A program made the position numbers and the translations under genes. Shown in pieces: positions 1 through 8,996 of a stretch of 64,000 nucleotides of DNA. The first letter of the stretch is position 1; every line of letters begins with the position of its first letter. The DNA is from Thalassobius sp047123305 (lineage in GTDB: Bacteria > Pseudomonadota > Alphaproteobacteria > Rhodobacterales > Rhodobacteraceae), in the NCBI RefSeq assembly GCF_047123305.1, contig NZ_CP138918.1, positions 2,294,001 to 2,358,000 of the forward strand, read 5' to 3'. The notes below the pieces were generated by a model that had not been told where the DNA came from, searched no databases, and saw nothing but the letters and a program-made list of their open reading frames with translations.

Positions 1-67
1 GATAGAAGGCGGTGGTTGCGGTGACATCATTGGTTTGGATGACGGGATAATACTGGGTGGTTTTCAT
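1..67 (-). CDS. VOC (glyoxalase-like) family protein, N-terminus only
   Basis: Only the first 22 codons are in the window. The minus-strand ATG at 67 opens a reading frame beginning MKTTQYYPVIQTNDV, followed by Thr/Ala-rich residues and an aromatic. This is the usual first beta strand of vicinal-oxygen-chelate proteins that start with a 'Y(F)PVI.T.D' strand. It is divergent from the TetR gene at 138, and two palindromic operators fill the 70-bp gap, so it is probably the repressor's target. The family call rests on the N-terminal strand alone. The specific reaction (lyase, dioxygenase or resistance protein) cannot be told. Confidence 0.5.
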   Translation of the reverse strand, partial: MKTTQYYPVIQTNDVTATTAFY

Positions 68-90
68 TTTGTTGCATCTCCGAAAATAAA

Positions 91-107
91 ACATACAGTG
101 TGTATGT
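91..107. promoter_or_regulatory. TetR-type operator 1 (perfect palindrome)
   Basis: ACATACA, a three-base centre, then TGTATGT: a perfect 7-bp inverted repeat. Its centre is 30 bp (about three helical turns) from the second copy at 121-137, so two repressor dimers could sit on the same DNA face between the divergent VOC and TetR genes. Confidence 0.7.
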
Positions 108-120
108 AGATCTGAAATAA

Positions 121-137
121 ACATACAGGCTGTATGT
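121..137. promoter_or_regulatory. TetR-type operator 2, abutting the tetR start codon
   Basis: ACATACAG, one centre base, then CTGTATGT: a perfect 8-bp inverted repeat. Its last base is immediately before the ATG at 138. A repressor bound here would block both the start region of its own gene and the divergent promoter, which is classic autoregulation. Confidence 0.7.
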
Positions 138-722
138 ATGCAAGAAAAGAAATCGATCCCGAATGCAGATCGTCGCGCCCTGATGCGCGCGCGGTTGATT
201 GCGGAGGCGCGTAAACTCTTTGTCGCAAAGGGCTATGCGGAAACATCAACGCCGGAAATTGTCCGGGCGGCGGCGGTGACGCGCGGGGCGCTTTATCACC
301 ATTTTGCCGATAAAGCGGACCTGTTCCGCGCTGTGGTGCAACAGGAAGCGGCCGTTTTGGCGGCGGAAATCGATCAGGGTGCTGTGGCAGATTCGGGCGA
401 TCCTCTGACCTCGGGCAGCCAGGCGTTTTTTGCCAGCATGGCCAAAGAGGGGCGGGCGCATCTGTTGCTGATCGAAGGACCGGCGGTGCTTGGCCTGGCT
501 GAGATGGCGGAGATTGATGCGGGCGGCGGACGACAGAGCTTGATGCTAGGCCTGCAGCAGGCCCGTCCCGATTTGGTCGAGGCAGAGCTGCAGGCGCTGT
601 CTGATGTGCTGTCGGCTGCCTTTGATCGTGCGGCACTTGCGGTGTCTCAGGGGCAGAGCGTGGTGCCCTATCTGGCGGCAATGGAACAGGTGATGGCTAG
701 ATTGATGACGCCCAGCGAATAA
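138..722 (+). CDS. TetR/AcrR family transcriptional repressor
   Basis: A 194-residue protein of typical TetR length. Residues about 15-60 hold the helix-turn-helix: a RLIAEARKLFVAKGY helix, then the TSTPEIVRAAAVTRGALYHHF recognition segment with the family's characteristic YHHF. The remainder is the helical ligand-binding and dimer domain, which does not show the ligand. No clear Shine-Dalgarno precedes the ATG at 138, because the operator occupies that space; an internal ATG at 183 would delete residues just before helix 1 and is less likely. It is divergent from a VOC-family gene and probably represses both itself and that neighbour through the palindromes at 91 and 121. Confidence 0.88.
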   Translation: MQEKKSIPNADRRALMRARLIAEARKLFVAKGYAETSTPEIVRAAAVTRGALYHHFADKADLFRAVVQQEAAVLAAEIDQGAVADSGDPLTSGSQAFFASMAKEGRAHLLLIEGPAVLGLAEMAEIDAGGGRQSLMLGLQQARPDLVEAELQALSDVLSAAFDRAALAVSQGQSVVPYLAAMEQVMARLMTPSE

Positions 723-809
723 GAACCAACCTGAAAATTTCCAGCTACCTCGTGAACCTTTTTACCCCAACTGCGCACCTTAATGTAGGAACAACAAAAT
801 GGTGACGTG

Positions 810-1376
810 ATGATCGGCAAGCGCCGTGCCTATGAAGAACTGCTGGTGGTCGAAGCGAGAGGCCGTAACCGCGCGGCGATGGAGGCGCTGGTGCGCCACC
901 GCGGGCCACGGTTGCTGGTGCATGCCACACGGCTGCTGGGCGATCGTGATCTGGCACAGGATGCGGTGCAGGAAGCCTGGGTCGAGATCCTGCGCAGCCT
1001 GCCATCGCTGCGTAACTCTGCGGCTTTTCCGGCCTGGGCCACTCAGATTGTGACGCGGCGCTGTGCGCGGATCATCAAGGGCTTGCAAAAAGGCCGGGCG
1101 CTTGCGGCGGAACTGACGCCACTGACAGAGACCGAACAACCCGCGCCCGACGACGAAGCTGCGCGGGTGCGTTGGGCCATTGATCAGCTCCCACCCGAGC
1201 AGGCGGCCACCATCGCGTTGTTTTACTTGGAAGATATGCGCCTGGCGGAGGTGGCGATTGCGCTCGACATCCCCGAGGGCACGGTGAAATCGCGCCTGTC
1301 CAAGGCGCGCGGCGCGATGCGTCATCTCTTGGAAGGAGAGAACGATGAATGTGAAAACGACAAAAGAACTGGATAG
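810..1376 (+). CDS. ECF-type RNA polymerase sigma factor (sigma-70 family)
   Basis: About 188 residues. The sigma-2 region lies at about residues 25-80 (LVRHRGPRLLVHATRLLGD, then DLAQDAVQEAWVEILRSL). The sigma-4 helix-turn-helix is at about 150-180 (ALDIPEGTVKSRLSKARGAM). No sigma-1 or sigma-3 domain is present, as expected for an extracytoplasmic-function factor. A GTG at 807 directly precedes the ATG at 810; GGTGA at 801 is the nearest ribosome-binding sequence. The 3' end overlaps the next gene by 32 bp, so the two are translationally coupled. The downstream membrane protein could act as its anti-sigma partner, but it lacks a recognisable anti-sigma motif. Confidence 0.88.
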   Translation: MIGKRRAYEELLVVEARGRNRAAMEALVRHRGPRLLVHATRLLGDRDLAQDAVQEAWVEILRSLPSLRNSAAFPAWATQIVTRRCARIIKGLQKGRALAAELTPLTETEQPAPDDEAARVRWAIDQLPPEQAATIALFYLEDMRLAEVAIALDIPEGTVKSRLSKARGAMRHLLEGENDECENDKRTG

Positions 1377-1719
1377 TCTGATCGAGGCGGCGCTGAACGC
1401 GCAGGACCGTGATATCCTGCACAGCACCGAGGAACTGGGCTATTTCCAGCTGGGGCTGAAGCAATTCGGCGGCAAATTGGGCTGGGTGACCTGGGTGATC
1501 ATGTTGATCCAGACAGCGCTGTTCCTGACCGGCGTCTGGTGCGCGGTGCAATTTTTCGGCGCCAGTGACCTGCTGATGGCGGTGAAATACGGCATCAGCG
1601 GCGCGGTATTGCTGCTGATGTCGCTGATCATGAAGATGAGCCTCTGGCCACAGATGCAGGCCGATCGTGTCATCCGTGAGGTGAAACGGCTGCAATTGCT
1701 GGTGGCGAGTCACCAGTGA
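1345..1719 (+). CDS. small two-TM membrane protein (DUF6768-like), sigma-factor partner
   Basis: A 124-residue protein. A charged N-terminus of about 45 residues (MNVKTTKELDSLIEAALNAQ) is followed by two hydrophobic segments at about 48-70 (WVTWVIMLIQTALFLTGVW) and 80-102, then a basic C-terminus. A GGAGAG ribosome-binding site lies just before the ATG, inside the sigma gene. Proteins with this plan are commonly encoded immediately after ECF sigma genes in Alphaproteobacteria; I recall the family as DUF6768. A role as anti-sigma factor or sensor is inferred from overlap and topology only. A strong bidirectional terminator follows. Confidence 0.6.
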   Translation: MNVKTTKELDSLIEAALNAQDRDILHSTEELGYFQLGLKQFGGKLGWVTWVIMLIQTALFLTGVWCAVQFFGASDLLMAVKYGISGAVLLLMSLIMKMSLWPQMQADRVIREVKRLQLLVASHQ

Positions 1720-1753
1720 CGAGGGGCAAGTTTCGCCCCCACCACCAGGCAAA

Positions 1754-1787
1754 GAAAAAGGCGGGTCCCAGTGACCCGCCTTTCCTT
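1754..1787. terminator. bidirectional rho-independent terminator
   Basis: An 11-bp perfect stem (AAAGGCGGGTC paired with GACCCGCCTTT) with a 5-nt loop. It has an A-rich run on one side and a T-rich run on the other. It sits between the convergent small membrane protein gene and topA and can stop transcription from both. Confidence 0.85.
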
Positions 1788-4392
1788 ATTCTGCGTCTTT
1801 GGCAGCAGCCTTTTTGGCGGGCGCCTTCTTCTTGGCAGGTGCTTTCTTGGTGGTGGTCTTCTTCGCCGCCGGTTTCTTAGCCGCGGCCTTCTTCTTGGCG
1901 GACTTTTTCTTCGAAGCCTTTTCGTTGACCAGCTCCACCGCCATTTCCACCGTCACATCCTTGGGATCGGTGTCTTTCGGCAAGGTGGCGTTCACCTTTT
2001 CCCACTTCACATAAGGCCCGTAGCGCCCTTCCATCACGGCCATCGCGCCGCCATCAGGGTGATCGCCCAGCTCTTTCAACGGTTTGGCGGCGGTGCGGCC
2101 ACGGCCCGGACCTTTGGCCCGCTTCTCCGCCAGCAGCTCAACCGCCCGGTTCATGCCCACTTCGAAGACGTCGTTCGGGTCTTTCAGGTTGGCGTAGACC
2201 GGTTTGGCCTCTTCCGGCAGCTGGTGCATGATGTAGGGGCCGAAGCGGCCGAAATTGGTGCTCATCATGCCGCCTTCGGGATGTTCGCCGATCTGACGCG
2301 GCAGCGACAGCAGAACCAGCGCCTTTTCCAGATCCATATCGTCTTTCGACCAGCCGCGCGGCAGCGAGGCCCGTGGCGGCTTTTTGTTTTCCGGAGTTGG
2401 CTCTCCGCGCTGGACATAGGGGCCAAAACGTCCCGCTTTCAGCCAAATTTCATCGCCGGCATCTTCGCCCAAAACCCGTTCATCACCATCCGCACCTTCG
2501 CCGGCAATGGGCCGGGTGTAGGTGCATTCGGGATAGTTGCCACAGCCAACAAACCCACCGGTGCGCGAGGTTTTCAGGTGCAACTGGCCATTGCCACATT
2601 TCGGGCAAACCCGCGGGTCCGAACCGTCTTCTTTCGGCGGGTAAAGCTGCGGCGCCAGCGCATCGTCGAGAACGTCCAGCACTTCGGTGATGCGTAGTTC
2701 TGTTGTCTCAGCAATCGCAACCGAGAAGTCGCGCCAGAAACGATCCAACACGTTCTTATAATCGCGCTCCCCAGCGGAGACGTCATCCAGCTGTTCCTCC
2801 AGCTGGGCTGTGAAGTCATAGCCGACATACTTGCGGAAGAAGTTCAGCAGGAAGATCGTAACGATCCGGCCTTTATCCTCAGGGAACAGGCGGTTCTTGT
2901 CCTTGCGGACATACTCGCGTTCCTGAATCGTGCCAAGAACCGATGCATAGGTTGAGGGGCGGCCAATGCCCAGCTCTTCCATCTTTTTCACCAGCGTCGC
3001 CTCGGTGTAGCGCGGCGGCGGTTGGGTGAAGTGCTGTTCCGGGCTGACGGTGCGTTTGTCTGCCTTTTCGCCCTGCATCAGCTGCGGCAGACGTTTGTCA
3101 TCCTCATCCGTGCTGGCCACGTCATCGCGGCCTTCTTCGTAGACGCGCATGAAACCGTCAAACAGCACCACCTGACCGGTGGCGCGCAGCACCACCTGAC
3201 CGTCATCGCTGCCCACATCCACAGTGGTACGCTCCAGCCGTGCGCCCGCCATCTGACAGGCCAGAGTCCGCTTCCAAATCAGGTCATAAAGCTTGCGCTG
3301 ATCCGCCTCCAGCTTGGCCAGTTGACCAGCGTCCACCGACATGTCGGTAGGGCGGATACATTCGTGTGCTTCCTGTGCGTTTTTGGCTTTGTTCTTATAA
3401 ATCCGGGGGCTATCCGGCACATAGTCATCACCATAACGGGTGGCGATTTCATTGCGCGCCATCGTAACCGCCTCTGGCGCCATGTCGATGCCATCGGTTC
3501 GCATATAGGTGATGTAGCCCGCTTCATAGAGCCGCTGCGCCGCGTTCATGCATTGACGCGCGCCCATGCCAAACTTGCGGCTGGCTTCCTGCTGCAGGGT
3601 CGAGGTCATGAACGGTGCCGATGGGTTGCGGCTGCCGGGCTTGGCCTCCACCGATTTGACTGAGAGATCACGGCTGTTGATCGCCTGCACCGCCAGTTCG
3701 GCCTGTGTCTCGTTGGTGATCGAAAACTTGTCGAGCTTGTCGCCACCCAGAACCGTCAGGCGGGCCTCATATTCCTGTCCACGTGGGCTGGCCAGCATTG
3801 CTTTGACGGACCAATATTCCTGCGGGTTGAACGCCTCGATCTCCATTTCGCGTTCCACGATCAGACGCAGGCAGACCGATTGCACCCGGCCCGCCGACCG
3901 GGCGCCCGGCAGTTTGCGCCACAGCACCGGCGACAGTTTGAACCCCACCAGATAGTCCAGCGCGCGACGGGCCAGATACGCCTCGACCAGATCGGTGTCT
4001 ACCTGACGCGGGTTCTGCATCGCCTCGGTCACCGCCGTTTTGGTGATCGCGTTAAAGACCACGCGGCTCACAGGTGTGTCCTTTTTCACCGCGCGGCGTT
4101 TGCGCAGCGCCTCTTCGAGGTGCCAGGAAATCGCTTCCCCTTCACGATCGGGGTCGGTCGCGAGGATCAGTTCGTTGTCGTCTTTCAGCGCATCCGCAAT
4201 GGCTTTGACATGCTTGCGGGAATCGTTGCCCACCTCCCAGGTCATGGCAAATTCGTCATCGGTATCAACCGAGCCATCCTTGGGCGGCAGATCCCGCACG
4301 TGGCCGTAGGAGGCAAGAACCGTGTAGTCCGATCCAAGGTATTTGTTGATTGTCTTGGCCTTGGCCGGGGATTCTACAACAACGACTGGCAT
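1786..4392 (-). CDS. topA: DNA topoisomerase I (type IA, omega protein)
   Basis: An 868-residue enzyme that relaxes negative supercoils. The N-terminal TOPRIM domain is clear (MPVVVVESPAKAKTINKYLG at 1-20, ATDPDREGEAISWHLEEA near 80-97). The catalytic tyrosine lies in YITYMRTDG near residue 300. One C-terminal four-cysteine zinc ribbon follows (CPKCGNG...CGNYPEC). Two or three repeats of the GRFGPY/GRYGPYVK type come next. The last 50 residues are an extreme Lys/Ala/Pro tail, a common DNA-binding extension in Alphaproteobacteria. The start is at 4392 because the TOPRIM strand begins at residue 2. It terminates at the shared hairpin at 1754-1787. Confidence 0.97.
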   Translation of the reverse strand: MPVVVVESPAKAKTINKYLGSDYTVLASYGHVRDLPPKDGSVDTDDEFAMTWEVGNDSRKHVKAIADALKDDNELILATDPDREGEAISWHLEEALRKRRAVKKDTPVSRVVFNAITKTAVTEAMQNPRQVDTDLVEAYLARRALDYLVGFKLSPVLWRKLPGARSAGRVQSVCLRLIVEREMEIEAFNPQEYWSVKAMLASPRGQEYEARLTVLGGDKLDKFSITNETQAELAVQAINSRDLSVKSVEAKPGSRNPSAPFMTSTLQQEASRKFGMGARQCMNAAQRLYEAGYITYMRTDGIDMAPEAVTMARNEIATRYGDDYVPDSPRIYKNKAKNAQEAHECIRPTDMSVDAGQLAKLEADQRKLYDLIWKRTLACQMAGARLERTTVDVGSDDGQVVLRATGQVVLFDGFMRVYEEGRDDVASTDEDDKRLPQLMQGEKADKRTVSPEQHFTQPPPRYTEATLVKKMEELGIGRPSTYASVLGTIQEREYVRKDKNRLFPEDKGRIVTIFLLNFFRKYVGYDFTAQLEEQLDDVSAGERDYKNVLDRFWRDFSVAIAETTELRITEVLDVLDDALAPQLYPPKEDGSDPRVCPKCGNGQLHLKTSRTGGFVGCGNYPECTYTRPIAGEGADGDERVLGEDAGDEIWLKAGRFGPYVQRGEPTPENKKPPRASLPRGWSKDDMDLEKALVLLSLPRQIGEHPEGGMMSTNFGRFGPYIMHQLPEEAKPVYANLKDPNDVFEVGMNRAVELLAEKRAKGPGRGRTAAKPLKELGDHPDGGAMAVMEGRYGPYVKWEKVNATLPKDTDPKDVTVEMAVELVNEKASKKKSAKKKAAAKKPAAKKTTTKKAPAKKKAPAKKAAAKDAE

Positions 4393-4541
4393 GTTACGGA
4401 TGGACCTCTTTGGGGGGAATACACGGGCGCTCTATGGCGGCGCAAAATGAGGGCTGCAAGAGGGGATTGTCAATTGTTCTGTTTGTCGCCAGTCTTGAGG
4501 CGAATAAATTGATCTAATTTCTTGCAGAAGGATAGCTGTTC

Positions 4542-4994
4542 ATGAAGCCCATTATCTGTGCCGCCGCTTTGGCCTTTGCAACCCTCATGCCGTTAGGCGC
4601 TGCACAGGCCGAAAGCTGGTACGAGCCCCAGCGGGGCACACAGGAACGGCGGGACCTGATGGATGCGCTGCGGCCCCACGCCTGGTGGACTCTTGGTCAG
4701 CCGGTTCAGTTTGTTGTCAATGATTTGCGCGTCTCGGGCGAGCGGGCTTTCGCTTCAGTTTCGCCGCAGCGGCCGGGCGGTGGCGCGATTGACCCGGCCC
4801 AGACACCAGCCGCGGCGCGGGATCCCTACTTCGCCGAGGATATGTGGGACGTCGACATGCAGGCGGTGCTGATGAAATCCGGCAATGTCTGGGTGGTGGT
4901 CGATCACACTTTCGGCGCAACGGACGCCTGGTGGGCCAACCCCGAACACTGCGCCGAGTGGTACAATGTGATTCGCGACGCCTGCCAGTATTGA
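4542..4994 (+). CDS. secreted protein of unknown function
   Basis: A 150-residue product with a clear signal peptide: MKPIICAAALAFATLMPLGA, with probable cleavage after AQA near residue 23. The mature part is acidic and Trp-rich (WYEP, AWWTLGQPVQFVV, VWVVVDHTFGATDAWW) and has two cysteines near the C-terminus (HCAEWYN and DACQY) that could form a disulfide in the periplasm. A ribosome-binding site GAAGGA lies ahead of the ATG. I do not recognise a named family. It lies between topA (divergent) and dprA (convergent) and appears to be a single-gene unit. Confidence 0.75.
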   Translation: MKPIICAAALAFATLMPLGAAQAESWYEPQRGTQERRDLMDALRPHAWWTLGQPVQFVVNDLRVSGERAFASVSPQRPGGGAIDPAQTPAAARDPYFAEDMWDVDMQAVLMKSGNVWVVVDHTFGATDAWWANPEHCAEWYNVIRDACQY

Positions 4995-5017
4995 GGGCTG
5001 GCCGAATTAAGGTCGCC

Positions 5018-6181
5018 TCACGCGTCTTGCCGCTTTTCCGCATGGGCGCTGCCGGGCGACATGTTCAGGGACAAAAGACCGCCTGGTTGGCGTAGCAAGG
5101 CACCCTCCATCTCCAGATCTGTGAGCAGGGGCAGGATGGATTGCGGTGACGCGCCCAGGTCGCGGATCAGCTGATCCTCCGCCAGCGGAGAGGGACCAAG
5201 CCGGTTTAGGATTTGCTGGTGCAACAGGTTTGTCTCGCGCAGGCTGGGCTGTTGTTGCGGTGGTTCCGCCACCTGCTGTGGCTCCGGTGCCTCGGGGGGC
5301 AGGGCCTCCACCACATCCTCGCCATTGCGCACCAGCCGCGCGCCGTCGCGGATCAGCATGTTGCACCCTCCCGACCTTGCATCAAAGGGATGCCCCGGCA
5401 CCGCCAGCACTTCACGGCCCTGATCCAATGCGGTGCGGGCGGTGATCAGGCTGCCGGACCGGCCCGCCGCCTCCACCACAACCAACGCTTTGCTCAGGCC
5501 CGAAATGATGCGGTTGCGGCGGGGAAAATCCCGTGCCTTGGGCTGCAGTCCAAAGGGGCGTTCGCTGAGGATCAGGCCGGCATCGCGCAGCGCCCCATGT
5601 AGATGTGTGTTCTCGGCCGGGTAAATCACATCCGCTCCACCAGCCAACACAGCCACCGTGCCCCCCTTCAGCGCCGCCTGATGAGCCGCCGCATCGATGC
5701 CGCGCGCCAGACCTGAGGTAATTACAAAGCCCCGCTCTGACAGATCCGCCGACAGGGCTTTTGCCATGCGCAGCCCCAAGGAAGACGCATTGCGCGCGCC
5801 CACCAGCCCGATCATGCGGCGCCTCAGCAGCGACACATCCCCCAACGCCCAGACCAGCGGGGGGGCATCATTGGTCTCAGAAAGATCCAAAGGGTAATCC
5901 GCCGCGCCATAGCACAGCAGTTTGGCGCCCATCGCCGCGCCTAACTGCAATTCTTCCCGCGCGCGCGTCTCTGCGTAGATCTCATAGTCTTTCACACCCG
6001 CTTTCGCCGCAACCTCGGGCAGGGCGGCCAATGCCGCCGCCGCGCTGCCGTGTTCCGCCAGCATGCGGTAAAAGGTGGAGGGGCCCACCCGATAAGAGCG
6101 CAAGAGGCGGAGCCAAGACACCCGATCATCTTCCGTGGTGGGTGGGAGTAGGGGGTGAGTGGAAGGATGCTTAGGTTTCAT
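5018..6181 (-). CDS. dprA: DNA-processing protein DprA (Smf)
   Basis: About 387 residues. DprA loads RecA onto incoming single-stranded DNA during transformation. The Rossmann-like core is evident: GLVGARNASSLGLRMAKAL, SGLARGIDAAAHQAAL, GTVAVLAGGADVIYPAEN, and later FPRRNRIISGLSKALVVVEA. A C-terminal winged-helix (DML1-like) segment begins near LLHQQILNRLGP. The frame is open up to 6262, but a GGAGG sits 7 nt before the ATG at 6181, which fits far better. No comEA or comM is nearby. The downstream exported gene is convergent. Confidence 0.93.
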   Translation of the reverse strand: MKPKHPSTHPLLPPTTEDDRVSWLRLLRSYRVGPSTFYRMLAEHGSAAAALAALPEVAAKAGVKDYEIYAETRAREELQLGAAMGAKLLCYGAADYPLDLSETNDAPPLVWALGDVSLLRRRMIGLVGARNASSLGLRMAKALSADLSERGFVITSGLARGIDAAAHQAALKGGTVAVLAGGADVIYPAENTHLHGALRDAGLILSERPFGLQPKARDFPRRNRIISGLSKALVVVEAAGRSGSLITARTALDQGREVLAVPGHPFDARSGGCNMLIRDGARLVRNGEDVVEALPPEAPEPQQVAEPPQQQPSLRETNLLHQQILNRLGPSPLAEDQLIRDLGASPQSILPLLTDLEMEGALLRQPGGLLSLNMSPGSAHAEKRQDA

Positions 6182-6269
6182 CGTCATGCCTCCGCCAGCT
6201 TGCAGGGACAGTGCTAAACCCAAGTGGTTAACAGGCGGTAAAGCCCGCAAAGTTTTCTTCAATTTCTTT

Positions 6270-6352
6270 TTCTTCTTGGGGAAAATATCCCCAGGGGGTG
6301 CGGGGGATGGGTCCCCCGCTAGTTCCTGTGGTGCGGGGGACGGGGCCCCCGC
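6270..6352. repeat. dispersed GC-rich hairpin element, copy 1
   Basis: Contains TCTTCTTGGGGAAAATATCC followed by CCAGGGGGTG and two GGGGG...CCCCC hairpins (6301-6319 and about 6333-6352). It lies just 3' of tldD (minus strand). The same core recurs at 11685, 18149, 23015 and 26885, each time downstream of a gene. Confidence 0.65.
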
Positions 6353-6402
6353 CTGGTGCTGCGGTCGGGCGCGCGCGCCCCTCCACAGTGACCGGTTTCA
6401 GG

Positions 6403-7824
6403 TCACGCAGCTGAGCCGCCGACGGTCAAACCGCCAATCTTCACAGTGGGTTGGCCAACGCCAACCGGCACCCATTGGCCTTGTTTGCCGCAGTTGCCCA
6501 TGCCCGGGTCCAGCGCCATGTCGTTGCCAAGGGCACGAATTTGGTTGAGCGCGGTGGCGCCGTCCCCGATCAGCGTCGCCCCTTTCACTGGTGCGCCAAC
6601 CTTGCCGTCTTTCACGCGGTAGGCCTCGGTGCAGGAGAACACAAATTTGCCGTTGGTGATGTCGACCTGCCCGCCGCCAAAGCCGACGGCGTAGATGCCG
6701 TCTTTCAGATCCGCCACAATCTCTTCGGGTTTGGCGTCGCCGCCCAACATATAAGTGTTGGTCATCCGTGGCATCGGCGCATGGGCGTAGGATTCGCGGC
6801 GGCCATTGCCGGTGGGCTCAACCCCCATCAACCGGGCGTTCTGGCGGTCTTGCATGAAACCCACGAGGATCCCGTCCTCGATCAGGACGTTTTTGCCAGA
6901 GGGCGTGCCTTCGTCGTCAAAACTGATTGAGCCACGTCGGTCGGGAATGGTGCCGTCGTCCAGCACGGTCACGCCGGGGGCGGCGATGCGTTGTCCCATC
7001 AGGCCGGCAAACGCCGAAGACCCTTTGCGGTTAAAGTCGCCTTCCAGCCCGTGGCCGATGGCTTCGTGCAGCAGAATGCCTGGCCAGCCCGGACCAAGCA
7101 CCACATCCATCACCCCGGCCGGGGCGGGTTCGGCATCCAGATTGACCCGTGCGATGCGCAGGGCCTCTTGCACTTTGCCCTGCCACTCGTCCCGCGCGAT
7201 CAGACCGTCGAGTCCTATGCGTCCGCCACCGCCCACTGAGCCGGATTCGCGGCGGCCAGCATGTTCAACGATGACCGAGACATTGACCCGTGTCATTGGG
7301 CGCACATCGCGCAGGTGGGTGCCGTCGGGGCGCAGGATCTCAACCTCCTGCAGCGAAGCCGCGATGGTGGCTGAAACCTGTACCACCCGCGAATCAAGAT
7401 CCCGGGCGTAGGCATCGATTTCGCGCAGGGTTTCGACTTTGACAGGGAAAGAGGCGCCGGCGATCGGGTCTTCGTCGGTATAAAGCCGTTTGTTGGTGGG
7501 GGCAGGAGCATCCGCCAAGGTGCCACCGCCGTCGCCCACCGCCAGGCGGGCGGTCTGCGCGGCGCGGCGCAGGGCGCCTTCGCTCAACTCGGTGGAATGG
7601 GCATAGCCCGTGACCTCGCCACGTACGGCGCGCAGGCCGAAACCTTCGGAGGCATCGTAGGAGGCGTTTTTCAACCGACCATCGTCAAAAACCAGAGCTT
7701 CTGCGCGGCGACGTTCCAGAAAAATCTCCCCGTCATCGGCCCCCTGGGTGGCGTCACGGAGGATTTCAAGTGCACTGGATTGATCCAGCGAGTCCTCAAA
7801 TGGACGAAAGGTCGCATCACTCAT
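6403..7824 (-). CDS. tldD: metalloprotease TldD (modulator of DNA gyrase family)
   Basis: A 473-residue protein, the usual length. TldD partners with TldE/PmbA in processing modified peptides and antitoxins. The zinc-binding signature HEAIGHGLEGD is at about residues 253-263, and the glycine-rich segment GNGRRESYAHAPMPRMTN precedes the C-terminal barrel. The N-terminus (MSDATFRPFEDSLDQ) carries no signal peptide. It is divergent from coxB with a 191-bp gap; no tldE is present in the window, which is usual because the two genes are generally unlinked. A hairpin repeat element follows the stop codon. Confidence 0.95.
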   Translation of the reverse strand: MSDATFRPFEDSLDQSSALEILRDATQGADDGEIFLERRRAEALVFDDGRLKNASYDASEGFGLRAVRGEVTGYAHSTELSEGALRRAAQTARLAVGDGGGTLADAPAPTNKRLYTDEDPIAGASFPVKVETLREIDAYARDLDSRVVQVSATIAASLQEVEILRPDGTHLRDVRPMTRVNVSVIVEHAGRRESGSVGGGGRIGLDGLIARDEWQGKVQEALRIARVNLDAEPAPAGVMDVVLGPGWPGILLHEAIGHGLEGDFNRKGSSAFAGLMGQRIAAPGVTVLDDGTIPDRRGSISFDDEGTPSGKNVLIEDGILVGFMQDRQNARLMGVEPTGNGRRESYAHAPMPRMTNTYMLGGDAKPEEIVADLKDGIYAVGFGGGQVDITNGKFVFSCTEAYRVKDGKVGAPVKGATLIGDGATALNQIRALGNDMALDPGMGNCGKQGQWVPVGVGQPTVKIGGLTVGGSAA

Positions 7825-8015
7825 ATCTGTTTTCCTGTCTTTCCAGTGGATCGGAATTGATCTAAATCAAAAAAAGCGTCCGTTTGCCGCACTGGGATTG
7901 TTGTTCTGTTCTGTAGAATATGATTTGTAGCGGCGGCAAAACAATGGGATTCCGTCGAAACGGTCGATCCCACCCGCTACCGAACGAATAACAGCTCAAC
8001 CGATCAGGGTGACAC

Positions 8016-8933
8016 ATGCGACTTATCACTAGCCTTCTGGCCGCAGCAGCAACCGCAACCGCGGCACCGGCCATTGCCCAGGAAGCCCTTGAAACCATCG
8101 GCAAGCCCGAACCCAAAGGTCTGGGTTTCCAGCCCGCTGCAACCGAACTGGCCCGCGACATCCAGTGGCTGGATAACCTGCTTCTGTGGATCATCACCCT
8201 CATCACCCTGTTTGTGGTGGCTCTGGTGGCAATCATCATCGTGCGCCACAACCGCAAGGCCAACCCGAACCCGGCGTCCTTCACCCACAACACTGGGATC
8301 GAGATTGCCTGGACCATCATTCCGATTGTCATTCTGGTGATCATCGGTGCCTTCTCGCTGCCGGTCCTGTTCAAACAGCAGGAAATCCCCGCAGGTGACA
8401 TCCATATCAAAGTCACCGGCTACCAGTGGTACTGGGGCTATGAGTACACCGACCATGAGTTCGGCTTTGACCAGTATATGCTGGGCCAGCCTGCAACCAT
8501 GACCGATGCAGACGAAGAAGCGGGCGCAGCGGCTTATGTGCTGAACGACGCCATGCGTGCCAAGCTGGTGGACGCTGGCTATAACGAAGACGAATTCCTG
8601 CTGGCCACCGACACCCAGGTTGTTGTTCCGATCAACAAAGTTGTTGTCATGGACGTCACCGGCGCCGACGTGATCCACTCCTGGACCATCCCAGCCTTTG
8701 GTGTGAAACAGGACGCCGTACCGGGCCGTATTGCCCAGCTGTGGTTCAAAGCCGAGCGTGAAGGCATCTACTTCGGTCAGTGCTCGGAGCTCTGCGGTAA
8801 GGACCACGCCTATATGCCGATCACCGTCAAAGTGGTCAGCGAAGAAGCCTATCAGGAATGGCTGAAAGGCGCGATCGAAGAGTATGCCGGCGATATGACC
8901 ACGCTGCCCGGCTACAAGGTCGCTTCGAACTGA
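8016..8933 (+). CDS. coxB: cytochrome c oxidase subunit II
   Basis: A 305-residue subunit of the aa3 oxidase, carrying the CuA centre that takes electrons from cytochrome c. It has a signal peptide (about 1-21, ending APAIAQ) and two transmembrane helices near 52-77 and 94-118. The periplasmic cupredoxin domain holds all CuA ligands: the first His in VIHSWTIPAFG, then CSELCGKDHAYM with two Cys, His and Met. A ribosome-binding AGGGTG precedes the ATG. It opens the assembly run coxB-ctaB-small ORF-ctaG-ctaE; subunit I (ctaD) is not here, the common split arrangement in this family. Also called ctaC. Confidence 0.97.
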   Translation: MRLITSLLAAAATATAAPAIAQEALETIGKPEPKGLGFQPAATELARDIQWLDNLLLWIITLITLFVVALVAIIIVRHNRKANPNPASFTHNTGIEIAWTIIPIVILVIIGAFSLPVLFKQQEIPAGDIHIKVTGYQWYWGYEYTDHEFGFDQYMLGQPATMTDADEEAGAAAYVLNDAMRAKLVDAGYNEDEFLLATDTQVVVPINKVVVMDVTGADVIHSWTIPAFGVKQDAVPGRIAQLWFKAEREGIYFGQCSELCGKDHAYMPITVKVVSEEAYQEWLKGAIEEYAGDMTTLPGYKVASN

Positions 8934-8996
8934 TCCGGACCTACATCATCGGAAGCGGACCTGACCGCAGGACCGCTTCCCTTATCCCACCATGGT

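Noticed and set aside
1771..2697. 308-residue frame antisense to topA
   Set aside because: A shadow of topA; residue composition (Arg/His/Leu-rich) and lack of a start signal are typical of G+C-rich antisense frames.
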